In this document: positions 13,833-14,657 of the stretch, in pieces
Position numbering within the stretch: the first letter of the stretch is position 1
Layout: the number at the start of each line of letters is the position of its first letter
Assembly: GCA_964471945.1 (NCBI GenBank)
Contig: CAYYIJ010000061.1
Span: 1 to 14,657, forward strand
Direction: 5' to 3'
Source: JASEHD01 sp964471945
Lineage (GTDB): Bacteria; Bacteroidota; Ignavibacteria; UBA10030; SZUA-254
Length of the DNA stretch: 14,657 nt
Notes under the pieces: model-generated
Seen by the model: only the letters and a program-made list of their open reading frames with translations
Told to the model about the DNA's origin: nothing
Database searches by the model: none
Program-made: the position numbers and the translations under genes

Positions 13833-14657
13833 TTAACGTAATTCTTCCTCTAGAATAGTTGAAGCGTCCGTTTTCTCATCGCGATATTTGACAATGACTG
13901 GGGTGTAAATTGATAGATTATGTTCCTGAGCGAATGGATGATTTAATTTTCTATTCCCGGCAATAACAACTGCACCTTCAGGTATGGTAAGTGGAGATGT
14001 TCCTGATTTTTTATACATTGTTCGGTGGATGAGATCATATACTGGCATTCCACCGGTTAGGATAACACCTGCAGCAATAACTGCTCGCCGTTTTACGATT
14101 GTGCCTTCATAAATTCCACAGTTGCCACCGATGAAGACATCATCTTCAACAATTACTGGTAAAGATCCAACCGGTTCTAATACGCCACCAATTTGTGCCG
14201 CAGCGCTAATATGTACTCGCTTGCCGATTTGTGCACATGAACCAACAAGTGTATGAGAATCTATCATTGTTCCTTCATCCACGTAGGCACCAATATTCAC
14301 GTAAGATGGCGGCATCATTACAACACCGTTTGCGACGAATACACCGTCGCGTACGACACTGCCACCTGGAACAATTCGTACACCATCATCGACCGAAAAT
14401 TGGCGCACACCTATTGTATCTTTATCGAAAAAGTTAAACTGATCGTTTTTTGAAAATTCGCTTAACACGCCGAAACGGAAAGCAAGCAGGATTCCTTTTT
14501 TCACCCAAGTATTCACTCTCCACGAGCCGCTGTAATATTCTGCCGCTCGAGTGTCACCCCGATTCAATACAGATTTTAATTGTTCAATTACCTGAAGGAC
14601 ATCGTCCCGATCTATTTTTTCGATCGGCATTTCATATAACTGCTCGATAATTTGCTG
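13833..14657 (-). CDS. dapD: Tetrahydrodipicolinate N-succinyltransferase (5' end outside window)
   Basis: The open frame continues to the right edge. The nine codons upstream of the internal ATG at 14630 read QQIIEQLYE, which matches the usual N-terminal helix of DapD ('QLQNIIETAFE' in E. coli). The true start is therefore probably just outside the window, and 274 residues are visible. The left-handed beta-helix core covers about residues 95-205, with 'MMPPSYVNIGAYVDEGTMID' (114-133), 'VGSCAQIGKRVHIS' (138-151), 'IGGVLEPVGSLPVIVEDD' (156-173) and 'GGNCGIYEGTIV' (177-188). It transfers succinyl from succinyl-CoA to tetrahydrodipicolinate in the succinylase branch of diaminopimelate/lysine synthesis, feeding peptidoglycan. 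It is the first visible gene of the cluster with rmlD and serS. 'GGNCGIYEG' differs from the E. coli sequence but seems normal for this lineage. Confidence 0.95.
   Translation of the reverse strand, partial: QQIIEQLYEMPIEKIDRDDVLQVIEQLKSVLNRGDTRAAEYYSGSWRVNTWVKKGILLAFRFGVLSEFSKNDQFNFFDKDTIGVRQFSVDDGVRIVPGGSVVRDGVFVANGVVMMPPSYVNIGAYVDEGTMIDSHTLVGSCAQIGKRVHISAAAQIGGVLEPVGSLPVIVEDDVFIGGNCGIYEGTIVKRRAVIAAGVILTGGMPVYDLIHRTMYKKSGTSPLTIPEGAVVIAGNRKLNHPFAQEHNLSIYTPVIVKYRDEKTDASTILEEELR

Noticed and set aside
13833..14630. dapD beginning at the ATG at 14630
   Set aside because: The frame stays open to the window edge, and the upstream codons match the conserved N-terminal helix of DapD. The true start lies outside.

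Overview
The window looks like chromosomal DNA from a low-GC member of the Bacteroidota/Chlorobi/Ignavibacteria group. The best evidence is a 1455-residue secreted protein at 7126-11493 that ends in a type IX secretion (T9SS) type A sorting domain with the 'NYPNPFNPTT' block and the 'GxYxYxLxA...KKMLL' ending usual in Ignavibacteria-like genomes. Supporting evidence is an exported TPR protein coupled to a conserved exported protein that I know mainly from Bacteroidota. Several genes lack a clear Shine-Dalgarno sequence, which also fits. The placement below phylum level is inference.

Left part (1-3036, all minus strand). The left edge cuts a lipoprotein gene whose signal peptide and lipobox are visible. 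Next comes a repeat-like intergenic stretch, then a VapB-type antitoxin whose VapC/PIN toxin partner is broken by stop codons. An M24 (Xaa-Pro) peptidase, an orphan antitoxin-like 64-residue ORF framed by an 18-bp direct repeat, and an exported glyoxalase-fold (VOC) protein follow.

Middle (3037-6996, minus strand). Three genes form a tight operon, in transcription order: an exported TPR protein, a conserved exported protein of unknown function that overlaps it as ATGA, and a metallophosphoesterase 1 bp further on. A 9-bp inverted repeat lies over the end of the last gene. A 129-bp divergent intergenic region separates this operon from the T9SS cargo gene, the only plus-strand gene and the largest in the window. 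That gene encodes an Asp-box beta-propeller adhesin- or hydrolase-like protein.

Right part (11612-14657, minus strand). dapD (cut at its 5' end by the window), an rmlD-like reductase and serS lie 8 and 14 bp apart. They form a housekeeping operon for lysine/diaminopimelate synthesis, sugar nucleotide reduction and tRNA charging. serS converges on the T9SS gene.

The most unusual signal is a set of short-period degenerate arrays (7, 8 and 9 bp units) scattered in the window. Two 7-bp arrays lie inside coding sequence: one makes up the hydrophobic core of a signal peptide (4954-5009), the other a loop of the M24 peptidase (1447-1474). They share a nearly identical 13-bp word on the same strand. 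I found no CRISPR array, complete insertion sequence, tRNA or rRNA.
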